Source: Streptomyces sp. TG1A-8
Lineage (GTDB): Bacteria > Actinomycetota > Actinomycetes > Streptomycetales > Streptomycetaceae
Direction of reading: 5' to 3'
Length of the DNA stretch: 64,000 nt
Assembly (NCBI RefSeq): GCF_030499535.1
Contig: NZ_JASTLB010000001.1
Coordinates: forward strand, 6,386,001 to 6,450,000
Below are positions 52,381 to 61,133 of this stretch, one piece after another; the stretch's first letter is position 1; the number at the start of each line of letters is the position of its first letter. The notes below the pieces were generated by a model, which was not told the origin of the DNA, ran no database searches, and saw nothing but the letters and a program-made list of their open reading frames with translations. A program made the position numbers and the translations under genes.

Positions 52381-53352
52381 TCAGACCGGCAGCCGGAGGC
52401 GGCCGGCCCAGCCGAGGAGTTCCCCCGGGGTCACGTTGCCCCCGCACACCACGAGTCCCAGCCGTGCGGTGCCGCCGACCCGTTCCACCACCTGCCGGGC
52501 GGCCGGCAGCAGACAGCCGGCGGCGGGCTCCGCCCACAGCTTGGCGTGCACGGCGAGGTCCAGGCACCCCTGAACCGCCTCCCGGTCCGGCACCACCAGG
52601 ACCTCCTCGACGAGCGCGGACGCGTGGTCGTACGTCAGCCGGGAAACGGACGGGGCGCTGAGCGTGCTGACCAGTGAGGACACCGGCACGGGCACCGGCC
52701 CGCCCGCCGCGAGCGCCGCCGACATGGCCTCGGCGCCCCGCGTCTCCACGCCCCACACCCGCACGCCCGGGCGCCGGGCGCGCAGCGCCGCCGCCACCCC
52801 GGCGATCAGCCCCCCGCCGCCGACGCTGACCACCACGTCCGTCAGCTCGCCGGCGTCCTGCGCCAGCTCCAGCCCCACACCGCCCTGCCCGGCGATCACG
52901 ACCGGATCGTCGAACGGGTGGACCAGGGTCAGTCCCTCGTCCCGCAACTCGGCCACCAGCGCGAAGGCCCGGTCCATGCCGTCGGTCAGGCGCAGCGCCG
53001 CCCCGGCCCGCTCGGCCAGCTCCAGCGAACGCGCCGGCGCGGTGCGCGGCATGACCACGGTCGCCTTCACGCCGAGGGCCGCCGCCATCGCCGCGACGGC
53101 GACGCCGTGGTTGCCGCCGCTGACCGCCACCACGCCGGCCGCCCGCTCGGCCCCGCTCAGCGACAGCAGCTTCGCCGCCGCTCCGCGCGCCTTGAACGAC
53201 CCGGTGTGCTGGAGCAGTTCGAGCTTGACCGTGACCGGCACGCCGAGCAGCGCGCTCAGGCCGGGGCTCGGCGTGGTGGGCGTGCGCACCACGTGTGCGG
53301 CGATCCGCCGCGCGGCCGCTTCGATGTCCGGGATGCCGATCAGGTTGGTCAC
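52381..53352 (-). CDS. PLP-dependent threonine/serine dehydratase-like enzyme
   Basis: 323 residues from the GTG at 53352. The lysine for pyridoxal phosphate is in LLQHTGSFKARGAAAKLL near residue 53. SGGNHGVAVA is the phosphate loop companion, and VSVGGGGLIAGVAAAL binds the cofactor phosphate. This is fold type II, with catalytic-domain length only (no ACT domain), typical of catabolic threonine or serine dehydratases and serine racemase-like proteins. Substrate choice cannot be read. It lies upstream of nothing else on its strand before the LLM gene. Confidence 0.85.
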   Translation of the reverse strand: MTNLIGIPDIEAAARRIAAHVVRTPTTPSPGLSALLGVPVTVKLELLQHTGSFKARGAAAKLLSLSGAERAAGVVAVSGGNHGVAVAAMAAALGVKATVVMPRTAPARSLELAERAGAALRLTDGMDRAFALVAELRDEGLTLVHPFDDPVVIAGQGGVGLELAQDAGELTDVVVSVGGGGLIAGVAAALRARRPGVRVWGVETRGAEAMSAALAAGGPVPVPVSSLVSTLSAPSVSRLTYDHASALVEEVLVVPDREAVQGCLDLAVHAKLWAEPAAGCLLPAARQVVERVGGTARLGLVVCGGNVTPGELLGWAGRLRLPV

Positions 53353-53456
53353 GGTGGTCCGTCCCTTCCGGCGCGGGGGCTGGGAACCGCGTCTGCGGCA
53401 CCCTGACCCGCCGGGGCGGGTGAGGTCAACACGCTTTCGAAGCGCGGCCCGCGGCA

Positions 53457-53499
53457 GCGTCCGCGGGGCACCGGCGGGCCGCCGGTGCCCCGCGGACGC
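53457..53499 (-). terminator. Terminator of the TPR-polyprenyl synthase operon
   Basis: 19-bp perfect inverted repeat (53457-53475 and 53481-53499) with a 5-base loop, starting 6 bases after the stop of the polyprenyl synthase gene. Confidence 0.9.
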
Positions 53500-53504
53500 G
53501 ATGC

Positions 53505-54536
53505 TCACAGATCGCGGCCCACCAGGTGGTCGACCAGGCACCGCAGCTCGGCGGCGGCCCCGCCGGCCGACGGCAGCCCCGCGAGCAGCGCCCGTGCCCC
53601 GGCCGTGTGGCGGCGGGCCTCGGCCACTGCCGCCGCACGGCCGCCCGCCGCCTCGACCAGCGCGGCCGCCTCCACGGCCCGCCCCGGGGAGTCCAGGAGG
53701 GCGGGCAGGTGGCGGGCCCCGGGGGAGTCGAGCGCGGCCAGGACCGGGAAGGTCTTCTTGCGCTCGCGCAGATCACCGCCGACGGGCTTGCCGGTGACGG
53801 CCGGGTCGCCCCACAGCCCCAGCACGTCGTCGACCAATTGGAAGGCGACGCCCAGCTGCCGCCCCGCCCGGTCCAGCGCGGTGACCACCGGCTCGGGCGC
53901 CCCGCCCAGCGCGGCTCCCAGCGCGGCGGCGCAACCCAGCAGCGAGCCCGTCTTGCGCCGGGCCATCGCCCGGTACTCCGCCGGCGTCACCCGTTGCGGT
54001 CCGCTCCACGGCCGGGCCGCGAACAGCAGGTCGTCGGCCTGCCCGCGCACCAGGTCGGCCAGTGCCGAGGACAGCAGCCGCAGGGCGCCGGGACCTCCGG
54101 GCGCGGCCGTGAGCGCCTCCACGGCCAGTGCGAACAGGGCGTCACCGGCGAGGACCGCCGGGCCGGTGCCGTAGGCCTTCCAGACCGCGGGGCGGCGGCG
54201 CCGGATCGCGTCGCCGTCCATGACGTCGTCGTGGAGCAGGGAGAAGGCGTGCACCAGTTCCACGGCGACCGCCGCCGGAACGCCGGCCCGCCCGTCGGCG
54301 CCCGCCGCCTCGGCGCCGAGCACCGCCAGCGCCTGCCGTACGCCCTTGCCGCCGGGCGCGGTGGCGGGCGTGCCGCCGACCTCGCACCAGCCGAAGGAGT
54401 ACGCGGCCATCTCGGCCAGCCACGGGTGCAGCCGTCCCACCGCGTCCACCAGGGCCGGGCGGACCAGTTCGCGGCAACGGGAGAGGACGTCGGAAGCGGA
54501 GGGCGGCGCCTGCACCGCCCGCGGCGGCGCGGTCAC
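53505..54536 (-). CDS. Polyprenyl synthetase family protein
   Basis: 343 residues from a GTG whose GTGA overlaps the stop of the upstream TPR gene. First aspartate-rich motif LLHDDVMDGD near 101-110. The second region reads FQLVDDVLGLWGD near 232-244, with Gly where classical enzymes have the last Asp of DDxxD. KPVGGDLRERKKTFPVLAAL follows. The sequence is close to the polyprenyl transferases annotated as cargo of family 2 encapsulin compartments, but no encapsulin gene lies in this window and the N-terminal extension is short. It would join isoprenyl diphosphate units. Confidence 0.82.
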   Translation of the reverse strand: MTAPPRAVQAPPSASDVLSRCRELVRPALVDAVGRLHPWLAEMAAYSFGWCEVGGTPATAPGGKGVRQALAVLGAEAAGADGRAGVPAAVAVELVHAFSLLHDDVMDGDAIRRRRPAVWKAYGTGPAVLAGDALFALAVEALTAAPGGPGALRLLSSALADLVRGQADDLLFAARPWSGPQRVTPAEYRAMARRKTGSLLGCAAALGAALGGAPEPVVTALDRAGRQLGVAFQLVDDVLGLWGDPAVTGKPVGGDLRERKKTFPVLAALDSPGARHLPALLDSPGRAVEAAALVEAAGGRAAAVAEARRHTAGARALLAGLPSAGGAAAELRCLVDHLVGRDL

Positions 54537-55573
54537 CGGGCGGCCTCCTGGTCGAGACCGAACTCCCGCTGCGCCCGGGTGACCATCTCCCGCGCGTGCC
54601 GCAGTCCGCCGCGCTCCAGTATGCGCGCCAGCTCGGCGAGTTCGGCCGCGGTCTCGGCGCGGTCGCGGCCCAGCCGGGCCCGTGACTTGGCGAGGCCGAG
54701 TCGGGCCAGTGCCTCGCCGCGCGGCTCGCTCATCGCCCGGAACTCCGCCAGCGCCAGTTCGTACAGGTCCCGGGCCTCGGCGTACCGGCCGGCGCGGTAG
54801 AGGACGTTGCCGCGCATCTTGTGGTTGTAGGCGAGCGCGCTGGACAGGTGCATGTCCCGGCAGGTGGCCTCCGCCCGGGACAGCAGTTCCAGTGCCTGCT
54901 CGGTGTCCCCGTCCCGCACGGACAGCACGTCGGCGAGCCCGCGCAGCGCCCAGGCGTGGCCGCGCCGGTCGTCGGCCCGCTCGGCGGTCAGGGCGGCCTC
55001 TTCGAAGAGGGCGTGGGCCCGGTCGTAGTCGCCGGTATTGCGGTACATCTGCGCGATGCCCTCCAGCGCCCACACCGTGTGCCGGGCCTCGCCGCGCCGA
55101 CGGGCCTCGGCCAGCAGCTGTTCGTGCAGCCCGCCCACCGCCTCGTAGTCGCCCTGGATGCGCCCGGTCTCCGCCAGGCCCGCCAGCGAGTAGCCGCGGA
55201 CCACGACGTCACCGCCCTGTTCGCCGAGTTCGGCCGCCAGGGACAGGAGCCGCCGGGCCAGCGGGAAGGCCCCGCGCTGCCGGGCGAGGGTGCCTCCGCT
55301 CCACAGCGCCCACGCCCTCGCGGCCGTGTCACCGGCCTTGCGGGCGGCCCGGTAACTCGCCTTCCAGGCCCGGTCCGCCTCCCGCACCTGGCCGAGCCGC
55401 CGGTGCGCCTCGGCCACGGCGAGCCCGCAGCGGGCCACCTCGCCGGGCCGCCCGGAGAGTTCGGCCTCGCGCAGCCGTTCGGTGCCCTCGCTGAGCACGT
55501 CGACCAGCGAGGAGTTCACGGACAGGGTGGTCAGGGCGCCCTGGTACTCCGGGGCGAAAGCCTTGCGGTACAT
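54533..55573 (-). CDS. Tetratricopeptide repeat protein
   Basis: 346 residues from the ATG at 55573, with AAAGG upstream. Helical repeats of about 36-40 residues: AEAHRRLGQVREADRAWKASYRAARKAGD, AWALWSGGTLARQRGAFPLARRLLSLAAELGE, ALEGIAQMYRNTGDYDRAHALFEEAALTAERAD, YNHKMRGNVLYRAGRYAEARDLYELALAEF. There is no HTH or signal peptide. It overlaps the polyprenyl synthase gene by 4 bases, so the products probably act together. The promoter region carries a striking double operator. Function otherwise unknown. Confidence 0.8.
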   Translation of the reverse strand: MYRKAFAPEYQGALTTLSVNSSLVDVLSEGTERLREAELSGRPGEVARCGLAVAEAHRRLGQVREADRAWKASYRAARKAGDTAARAWALWSGGTLARQRGAFPLARRLLSLAAELGEQGGDVVVRGYSLAGLAETGRIQGDYEAVGGLHEQLLAEARRRGEARHTVWALEGIAQMYRNTGDYDRAHALFEEAALTAERADDRRGHAWALRGLADVLSVRDGDTEQALELLSRAEATCRDMHLSSALAYNHKMRGNVLYRAGRYAEARDLYELALAEFRAMSEPRGEALARLGLAKSRARLGRDRAETAAELAELARILERGGLRHAREMVTRAQREFGLDQEAAR

Positions 55574-55584
55574 GCGAGCCTTTC

Positions 55585-55614
55585 TATACACGACGTGTAT
55601 ACACAATGTGTATA
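55585..55614. promoter_or_regulatory. Double operator TATACAC-N3-GTGTATA, overlapping
   Basis: Two perfect 17-bp palindromes, TATACAC-GAC-GTGTATA (55585-55601) and TATACAC-AAT-GTGTATA (55598-55614), share four bases. The middle GTGTATACAC (55595-55604) is also palindromic. It is extremely AT-rich for this genome and lies 12-41 bases before the TPR start, so it must overlap the promoter or the ribosome site region. Binding protein unknown. Confidence 0.85.
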
Positions 55615-55727
55615 GTGCGCCGAAAATGTGCCCCGGCCCACGGGCCAGGGCTTGGTCTGCCATGGGTCAAGACGCCGGTGCGGCGCGCCGGGTTGCCCGT
55701 GAGGCGCGGATCACTCCCCGCGGCGCG

Positions 55728-56405
55728 TCAGTGCTGCTGCGCCTTCTGCGGCGTCGCCTCGCTCGGCCGCACCACGACGAACCCCTCGCCCTGCAACATC
55801 AGTTGGACGGCCTCCCCGGAACCGCCGCGCAGCATCGAGCCGATGGACTGGGAGCGGTGCAGCGAGGTCTGCATCTGCGTGGTCCAGCCGACCACCGCGT
55901 CGGTGTCGACGTACACCGGGTGCTGCGCCGTGACCGGGATGACCAGCGGGTTGCCCTCGCAGACCAGGCCGAGCCGGCCCTGCCCGCCGAACACGCTGTT
56001 GAACAGGCCGCCCCCGGCTATGCCCGAGCCCTTCACCGTCCTGATCCCGTACGACAGCGTCGGGTCGAAGCACAGGACGTTGCGGCCGTTGACGGTGAAC
56101 TGGTCGCCGGGCTCCACCTCGACGACGAAACAGTTCTGCGCCTCGTGCGCGAACCAGGCCTCGCCCCGTCCGCGCACCGCCATCAACGGCAGCCCCTCGC
56201 CGGTGACCGCGCGCTTGAGCATGCCGCCCACGCCCTGGCCCTTGCGCTCGAACCGGAGGTCGCCCCGGTGGGCGATCATCGCGCCCTGGCGGGCGTACAT
56301 CTCGCCGTCCACCGCGTACCTGACGCACCTGGCGTTCTCGACGGACATGCCCGGTGCCGCGGCCGGCCGCACCACGTGCTCGCTGGAAAAGAGGTCACCC
56401 TTCAT
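55728..56405 (-). CDS. AIM24 family protein
   Basis: 225 residues from the ATG at 56405 (MKGDLFSSEHVV). The frame is open 36 codons further. AIM24/TRAP-like beta-barrel pattern: MYARQGAMIAHRGDLRFERKGQGVGGMLKRAVTGEGLPLMAVRG, FVVEVEPGDQFTVNGRNVLCFDPTLSYGIR, LVIPVTAQHPVYVDTDAVVGWT. The function of bacterial members is unknown. Its 3' end faces the TPR operon promoter: 154 bases separate its stop from the TPR start on the same strand, so it is downstream of nothing and probably separate. Confidence 0.85.
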   Translation of the reverse strand: MKGDLFSSEHVVRPAAAPGMSVENARCVRYAVDGEMYARQGAMIAHRGDLRFERKGQGVGGMLKRAVTGEGLPLMAVRGRGEAWFAHEAQNCFVVEVEPGDQFTVNGRNVLCFDPTLSYGIRTVKGSGIAGGGLFNSVFGGQGRLGLVCEGNPLVIPVTAQHPVYVDTDAVVGWTTQMQTSLHRSQSIGSMLRGGSGEAVQLMLQGEGFVVVRPSEATPQKAQQH

Positions 56406-56831
56406 GCGGGCAGGGTGTCCCGGACGGTGCCGTTCCGCCAAGATCACGGAACGTGCCGCCCCGTCCGCCGTGGCGGTCGGGCGGCCGCCGCGGGGTTCCG
56501 CGCCCCCGTCCACGGGCGCGGAACCCCGCCGGCTCCCCCCGTGCGCGCGTTCCCCGGTGCGACATCGGTCACATCCCGGCCCGGAACCCGGGGAGCCCGG
56601 ACGGCGTCTTCACAGCCGGTACACAGGTGATCGTCTTTTGATCACTCTGCGGCGTGCATTTGTAAAGGATTGTCATAGAAGTTTGCGTAATGGGCCATTC
56701 CGGCTTTACGTGCTCATGACTAATCCGCAAGGGTTCCCCCGGGGCCCGAACAGCCCCTTTGGCGCCCAACGGCGCCATGTCTCAAGGCGGTTGGTCATCC
56801 CGGCCGTCTTCGAACGAAGGAACCCCCATCA
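56406..56831. other. Promoter region of the metalloprotease gene
   Basis: 426 bases, with an AT-richer part from 56620 to 56740 (TTTGTAAAGGATTGTCATAG, GCGTAATGGG). GTGATC-N7-GATCAC (56627-56645) is a perfect 6-bp dyad and a candidate regulator site. GGCGCC-CAAC-GGCGCC lies near 56761-56776. The long untranslated leader may matter for control of this exoenzyme. No gene was found. Confidence 0.5.
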
Positions 56832-58616
56832 GTGCGTAGACCGCACATACGCAGCGTGGCGGTCGCCGTCGCAGTGACGACGGCTGCCACGGGCCTGGCC
56901 GGCACGGCTTTCGCAGGTTCCGCCACGGGGACGGAGCGGACCGCCGCGCCCGCCGCCACGACGGCCGCGGCGGTGGTGGAGGCGGCGCGCACCGCGGCCC
57001 TCGCCCACACCGCCGCGACCGGAGTCTCGCCGGGCGACGAACTCCACGCCCGGGACGTCCTGATCGACCCCGAGGGGGCGCGCCACGTCCGCTTCGCCCG
57101 CAGCCACGACGGCCTGCCGGTCCTCGGCGGCGACCTCGTCGTCCACCTGAACCGGCAGCTGGCCTACACGGGTGCCACCCGTGCGACCGGCCACGCCGTC
57201 GAACCCGCCGCCGGGCGGGCCGTGCTGACCGCGCGGCAGGCCGCCGCCCGGGCCGCCGGGGCCGCCCGGGGCGACGCGGGCGGCGCCGAACCGGTGGTGG
57301 ACGCCCGCGCGGGCACCGCCGCCCTCGCCTACCGGGTGACGGTGACCACCGGCGCCACCTCCCGCACGGTCGTCGTCGACGCCGTCAGCGGCGCGGTGCG
57401 CAGCAACACGCCCGACGCGGAGGGATTCGTGTCGCCGAAGCTGCTCGGCACGCTGCGCGGGCGCGGCGAGAGCGCCGACCCGGCCACCGGCGTCGGCACC
57501 CCCACCGGCGCCGGACTGTCCGGCCCGGGTGCCTTCGGTGTCACGCACTACCCGGCGACCGCGCACGGCACCGGCAGGACCCTCTTCGTGGGCAGTGTCG
57601 GCCTGACCACCACGGCGACCTCGCGCGGGCACTACCAGCTCAAGGACCCGAGCCGGTACGGCACCGAGACGCGCGACGCCAAGGGCGGGTACACCGAGAG
57701 CTTCGGGGCGGGCACGAAGTTCACCAACACCACCGACGTGTGGGGCAACGGCAGGACCACCAGCCGGGTCAGCGTCGCCGCCGACGCCCAGTACGGCGTC
57801 ACCAAGACCCTGGACTTCTACAGGAAGACCTTCGGCCGCAAGGGCATCGCCGGCAACTCCAAGGCCGCCCGCGCGATGGTCCACTGGGGCAGCAAGGTCG
57901 GCAACGCCTTCTGGGACCCGGCCTGCGCCTGCATGCTCTACGGCGACGGCGACGGCCGGACGTTCAGGAAACCGCTCGTCGTCCTCGACGTCACCGGTCA
58001 CGAACTGACCCACGGCGTGGTCGAGTCGACCGCCGCGCTGGAGCCGACCTTCGTCGACGAGGACGGCAACCAGTACGGCGAGCCGGGCTCGCTGAACGAG
58101 TCGCTCGCGGACATCTTCGGCTCCGGCGTGGAGTTCTACGCCGGCAACACGAAGGACGCGCCGGACTACCTGATCGGTGAGAAGCTGGGCCTGGCCCAGA
58201 AGTTCCTGCGCCGCCTGGACCGCCCCTCGCTCGACAAGCTCGAGGGCACGGTCGACTACTGGTCGCCGGACACGTACTACACCGAGGTGCACGCCGGTTC
58301 CGGTGTCTCCTCGCACGCCTACTACCTCCTCGCCGAGGGCAGCGGCAAGAAGAGGATCGGCGGCGTGGCCTACGACTCGCCGACCTACGACGGGTCCGCG
58401 GTCAAGGGCATCGGCCGCACCAGGGCCACGGCCGTCTTCTACCGCGCGCTGACCCGCTACATGGTCTCCACGACCGACTTCCACGGCGCGCGCGTCGCGA
58501 CGCTGAAGGCGGCCAAGGACCTGTACGGCGCCACCAGCACCGAGTACAAGGCGGTGGACAGGGCGTGGGCCGCGGTCAACGTGACCGCCGCCAACACGCC
58601 GGCCGCCCGCCACTGA
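56832..58616 (+). CDS. Secreted M4 family (thermolysin-like) neutral metalloprotease
   Basis: 594 residues from a GTG at 56832. Signal peptide (VAVAVAVTTAATGLAGTAFA), then an FTP-type propeptide to about residue 200 (DVLIDPEGARHVRFARSHDGLPVLGGDLVVHL). Catalytic domain: zinc motif VTGHELTHGVVE near 387-398, third ligand Glu in NESLADIFGSGVEF near 422, and the substrate/His motif GSGVSSHAYYLLAEG near 490. The enzyme digests extracellular proteins after autoprocessing. It ends shortly after the catalytic domain, without extra C-terminal modules. A strong terminator follows. Confidence 0.92.
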   Translation: MRRPHIRSVAVAVAVTTAATGLAGTAFAGSATGTERTAAPAATTAAAVVEAARTAALAHTAATGVSPGDELHARDVLIDPEGARHVRFARSHDGLPVLGGDLVVHLNRQLAYTGATRATGHAVEPAAGRAVLTARQAAARAAGAARGDAGGAEPVVDARAGTAALAYRVTVTTGATSRTVVVDAVSGAVRSNTPDAEGFVSPKLLGTLRGRGESADPATGVGTPTGAGLSGPGAFGVTHYPATAHGTGRTLFVGSVGLTTTATSRGHYQLKDPSRYGTETRDAKGGYTESFGAGTKFTNTTDVWGNGRTTSRVSVAADAQYGVTKTLDFYRKTFGRKGIAGNSKAARAMVHWGSKVGNAFWDPACACMLYGDGDGRTFRKPLVVLDVTGHELTHGVVESTAALEPTFVDEDGNQYGEPGSLNESLADIFGSGVEFYAGNTKDAPDYLIGEKLGLAQKFLRRLDRPSLDKLEGTVDYWSPDTYYTEVHAGSGVSSHAYYLLAEGSGKKRIGGVAYDSPTYDGSAVKGIGRTRATAVFYRALTRYMVSTTDFHGARVATLKAAKDLYGATSTEYKAVDRAWAAVNVTAANTPAARH

Positions 58617-58630
58617 GGGACGGCAGCACA

Positions 58631-58677
58631 CCGGCACACCGGACGCCCCGCCCCGTGCGGGGCGTCCGGTGTGCCGG
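58631..58677 (+). terminator. Metalloprotease gene terminator
   Basis: 21-bp perfect inverted repeat (58631-58651 and 58657-58677) with a 5-base loop, beginning 14 bases after the stop codon. Confidence 0.9.
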
Positions 58678-58999
58678 GCTCCGCGTCCCCGCGGTGCCTT
58701 CGCGCACCCGGCCCCGGCGGCCCGTTCCTCGGGCCGGAAGCCGGGGCGCAGCCGGTCCTTGACCGCCTTCCCCCCGGGTACGGGGTACGAGGAGCGGTCC
58801 CGGCGGCCGGTCCGGAGCGCGCCGGCCGCCGGACCCGTCGCCGGCGTCACCGGCCACCACTCACCCGGGTGCCGGGCCCACCGGCGTCCGGGTGCCACGG
58901 GACCGGCGGCATCGGTGATCAACTGTTCCCACAGCAAGGACGGCACCGCGGTCCGGCGAAGACGTCGCCCGGCGGCGGGGAGGAAGAGGAGGCCCACGC
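58678..58999. other. Intergenic region upstream of the universal stress protein
   Basis: 322 bases. No gene is supported; minus-strand frames read as Arg/Gly-rich chains. GGGGAGGAAGAGGAGG at the right end is the ribosome site for the next gene. GTGATCAACTGTTCCC near 58915-58930 may be promoter DNA. Confidence 0.4.
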
Positions 59000-59866
59000 A
59001 TGACACGCCCGATCACGGCAGGGGTGGACGGTACCGGGGAGAGCCTGGCCGCGCTGGACTGGGCCGCCCGGGAGGCCGTACGGCGAAAGCTGCCGCTGCG
59101 CGTGGTGCACGCGTGGCGCTACGAGGAGTCGCTCGCCGGGGCCGACCGCGACACCCAGCACGGCTGGGTGTCGCGCGGGGTGGCGGACGCCGTGCACGCC
59201 GTGCGCGGACGGCACCCCGGCCTGACGGTCACGGCCGACGTGGCCGAGGACGGGGCCGTGGAGGCACTGGCCGGGGCCGCGGCGGACGCCGAGATGCTGG
59301 TGCTCGGCTCGCGCGGGCACGGGCCGGTGCTCGGGTTCCTGCTGGGCTCGGTCGGCCGGCAGGTGATCGCGGAAACCCGCCGGCCGGTGGTCCTGGTGCG
59401 TGCCGGGGACCGGCCCCCGGCCGAGGCCGCCGGACGGGACGTCGTGGTCGGCCAGCACGGCGGCCCCGGGGACAGCGCGGAGGCGCTGTGCTTCGCGTTC
59501 GAGACGGCCGCGGCCCGGGGCGCCGCCGTCCGGGCCGTCCGCGCCTGGGAGCTGCCCCCGGTCTTCGCCTACAGTCCGGGCTCCCTCAAGCTGCTCGACG
59601 ACGCGGGGGGCCTGGAGCCGCACGAGAAGCGGGCGCTGGCCGAGGCGCTCGCACCGTGGCGCGAGCGCTTCCCGCAGGTGCCCGTGGCCGAGCACGTGGA
59701 GATGGGCAGCGCGGGACAGGTGCTGCTCGCGGCGGCCGGCCGGGCCCAGCTGGTGGTCGTCGGCCGCCGCGCCCACCGCACGGCCGTCGGCGCCCGCATC
59801 GGCTCGGTCGCCCACGGGGTGCTGCACCACGCCCGGTGCCCGGTGGCCGTGGTCCCGCACGCGTGA
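59000..59866 (+). CDS. Tandem-domain universal stress protein
   Basis: 288 residues, two USP domains. The first (1-132) has ITAGVDGTGESLAALDWAA and the ATP-loop LGSRGHGPVLGFLLGSVG. The second (145-288) ends VVGRRAHRTAVGARIGSVAH, with a weaker loop. Such proteins bind ATP and help survival under stress or hypoxia in Actinobacteria. Adjacent to a DUF4032 protein gene (convergent, one base between stops), which is also suspected of a stress role but not proven. Confidence 0.88.
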   Translation: MTRPITAGVDGTGESLAALDWAAREAVRRKLPLRVVHAWRYEESLAGADRDTQHGWVSRGVADAVHAVRGRHPGLTVTADVAEDGAVEALAGAAADAEMLVLGSRGHGPVLGFLLGSVGRQVIAETRRPVVLVRAGDRPPAEAAGRDVVVGQHGGPGDSAEALCFAFETAAARGAAVRAVRAWELPPVFAYSPGSLKLLDDAGGLEPHEKRALAEALAPWRERFPQVPVAEHVEMGSAGQVLLAAAGRAQLVVVGRRAHRTAVGARIGSVAHGVLHHARCPVAVVPHA

Positions 59867-59867
59867 C

Positions 59868-61103
59868 CTACTCGGACTCGGCCGGCTCCAGCGCCGCACG
59901 GGCCCGGGGCAGGACGTTGGCGATGTAGTCCCGGACCGCCGCGTCCAGGCCCGTGTCTCGCCGCGCCCGCTCGGACAGGTACCAGCGGTGCTCCAGGAGC
60001 TCGTGGTAGATCTCGGCCGGATCCATGGAACCGCGCAGCTCCGGCGGCACCGCGCGCACGGTGGGCCGGAAGACGTCCCGGACCCAGCGGTGCGCCAGCA
60101 CCTCGGGACGGGCGGCGAGGGGATCGCCGGGGGCGTGGTCGTCCTGGGTGGCCATCCAGGATTCCAGGTCGTTGAGCAGCCGCCGGGCCTGGTTCTCCTC
60201 GGCGTCCAGACCGGTCAGCCGCAGCAGCTGGCGCTGGTGGTGGCCCGCGTCGACGACCTTGGGCACGAAGGTGACCGTGTCGCCGTCGGCGGAGTGCTCG
60301 ATCTGCATCTCGGCCACGTCGAAGCCGAGGTCGTTCAGACGGCGTATCCGGCGTTCCATGTAGTGGTACTTGTCCGCCGGGTACACCGAGGTGCGGGTCA
60401 GCTCCTGCCACAGGCCGCCGTAGCGGGCGCAGATCTCGTGCCCGAACGCGACCGGTTCGACCGAGGGGTGCAGCGCGCCGGAGGCCTCCAGGTCCAGCAG
60501 CTCGCCGCTGATGTTCACGCGGGCCAGGTCGAGGTCGTACTCCCGCTGCCCCGGGCTGAGCCGGGGGTGCAGTTCACCGGTCTCGGCGTCCACCAGGTAC
60601 GCGGCGTAGGCGCCCGCGTCGCGCCGGAAGAGCGTGTTGGACAGCGAGCAGTCGCCCCACGCGAACCCGGCCAGGTGCAGGCGCACCAGCAGCACCGCGA
60701 GGGCGTCCATCAGACGGTGCATGGTCGCCGGGCGCATCGTCGTCTCGAACATGGAGCGGTACGGCATCGAGCCGCGCAGGTGCCGGGTGACCAGCACGGG
60801 CTCCAGCGGGGCGCCGGCCCGGTCGGTGCGGCCGGTGACCACGGCGAGCGGGTCCACGGCGGGGATGCCGATCCGGTCCAGGTCGCGCAGCAGCCCGTAC
60901 TCGCGCAGCGCGGGCCGTTCCGCCAGCTCCTTGACGGCGATCACCTCGTCACCGGCGCGCGCGTAGCGCACGACGTGCCGGGAGATGCCGCGGGGGAGCG
61001 GCACGAGGTGTTCCCCGGACCACTCCTCCAGGGGGACGTTCCAGGGCAGTTCGAGCAGGAGCGCGGGGTGCTCCGGGTTCGTGGCGCTGATCTGCAAGGC
61101 CAT
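59868..61103 (-). CDS. DUF4032 protein with kinase-like fold
   Basis: 411 residues. LPRGISRHVVRYARAGDEVIAVKELAERPALREYGLL carries a Lys-Glu pair like the kinase ATP site. LAGFAWGDCSLSNTLFRRDAGAYAAYLVDAETGELHP near 145-180 resembles a catalytic and metal-binding segment (GDCSxxN, DAE). The C-terminal half is DUF4032. The protein is probably a lipopolysaccharide-kinase-like phosphotransferase of unknown substrate. It is conserved in Actinobacteria. Convergent with the universal stress gene. Confidence 0.82.
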   Translation of the reverse strand: MALQISATNPEHPALLLELPWNVPLEEWSGEHLVPLPRGISRHVVRYARAGDEVIAVKELAERPALREYGLLRDLDRIGIPAVDPLAVVTGRTDRAGAPLEPVLVTRHLRGSMPYRSMFETTMRPATMHRLMDALAVLLVRLHLAGFAWGDCSLSNTLFRRDAGAYAAYLVDAETGELHPRLSPGQREYDLDLARVNISGELLDLEASGALHPSVEPVAFGHEICARYGGLWQELTRTSVYPADKYHYMERRIRRLNDLGFDVAEMQIEHSADGDTVTFVPKVVDAGHHQRQLLRLTGLDAEENQARRLLNDLESWMATQDDHAPGDPLAARPEVLAHRWVRDVFRPTVRAVPPELRGSMDPAEIYHELLEHRWYLSERARRDTGLDAAVRDYIANVLPRARAALEPAESE

Positions 61104-61133
61104 GGGACGAACCCTAAGGCAGTGGCCGCCCGG

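Noticed and set aside
56627..56645. Crp-type site upstream of the metalloprotease
   Set aside because: The dyad GTGATC-N7-GATCAC has the wrong spacing for GTGA-N6-TCAC. It is kept only as a generic dyad in the region entry.
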